From: an uncultured Selenomonadaceae bacterium
GTDB lineage: Bacteria; Bacillota; Negativicutes; Selenomonadales; Selenomonadaceae
NCBI GenBank assembly: GCA_905234365.1
Contig: CAJOHI010000001.1
Span: forward strand, 1 to 61,157
DNA: 61,157 nucleotides
Direction: 5' to 3'
A program made the translations under genes and the position numbers. Each line of letters opens with the position of its first letter. Position 1 is the first letter of the stretch. This document shows, in pieces, positions 61,063 to 61,157 of this stretch. Under the pieces are notes generated by a model. The model had not been told where the DNA came from, did no database searches, and was given only the letters and a program-made list of their open reading frames with translations.

Positions 61063-61157
61063 GACATCTCCCCACGCCTAAAGGCGGGGGATTCTTGAGT
61101 AACTAAACTAGCTTAATTCTCAAAGGACTAGCCAAAAGTCCCCTACCCTGTTACCCG
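61063..61157. mobile_element. Possible IS200/IS605-type (TnpB/omegaRNA-like) element end, truncated by the window edge
   Basis: GACATCTCCCCACGCCTAAAGGCGGGGGATTCTTGAG hairpin followed by TTGAG/CTCAA and GGACT/AGTCC stems. Confidence 0.4.

Overview
The window is about 61 kb of AT-rich chromosomal sequence, probably from a diderm (LPS-bearing) Firmicute of the Negativicutes type. That assignment is inferred from the kdsB-kdsA-kdsD-kdsC block, an LpxL-like acyltransferase, RND efflux and Firmicute-style operons; no rRNA or tRNA gene was recognised to fix it. Most genes are housekeeping: rpsF-ssb-rpsR, lgt, nth, KDO biosynthesis, gatC, alr, folP, floA, secG-est, pyrR, dnaN-recF, fliK-flgD, eno, hemC, sirC-hemA and a mannose-family PTS. 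Accessory content: two RTX/beta-roll proteins, one with an N-terminal C-type-lectin-like domain. They share a C-terminal motif. One of them heads a cassette with a guanylate-kinase-like protein, a degenerate methyltransferase-like protein and a two-module glycosyltransferase. There is also a SBP-HK-RR-SBP sensory operon with no ABC permease, and many unannotated non-coding structures. The most interesting candidate is an intergenic locus at about 48.14-48.48 kb between hemC and eno. It contains a 23-aa hydrophobic mini-ORF (MSKFFFMIVVIIIVLLLTSGNVA) with a strong SD inside a hairpin, its own terminator, and an opposing promoter/terminator pair predicting a fully overlapping antisense RNA. A single sequence very like a type I-C CRISPR repeat (antisense orientation ...CTCACCCCATTTCTGGGGCTTGGATTGAAAC) overlaps the SD. 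This could be a type I or CRISPR-regulated (CreTA-like) toxin-antitoxin module. That is inference, as no cas genes or array are in the window.
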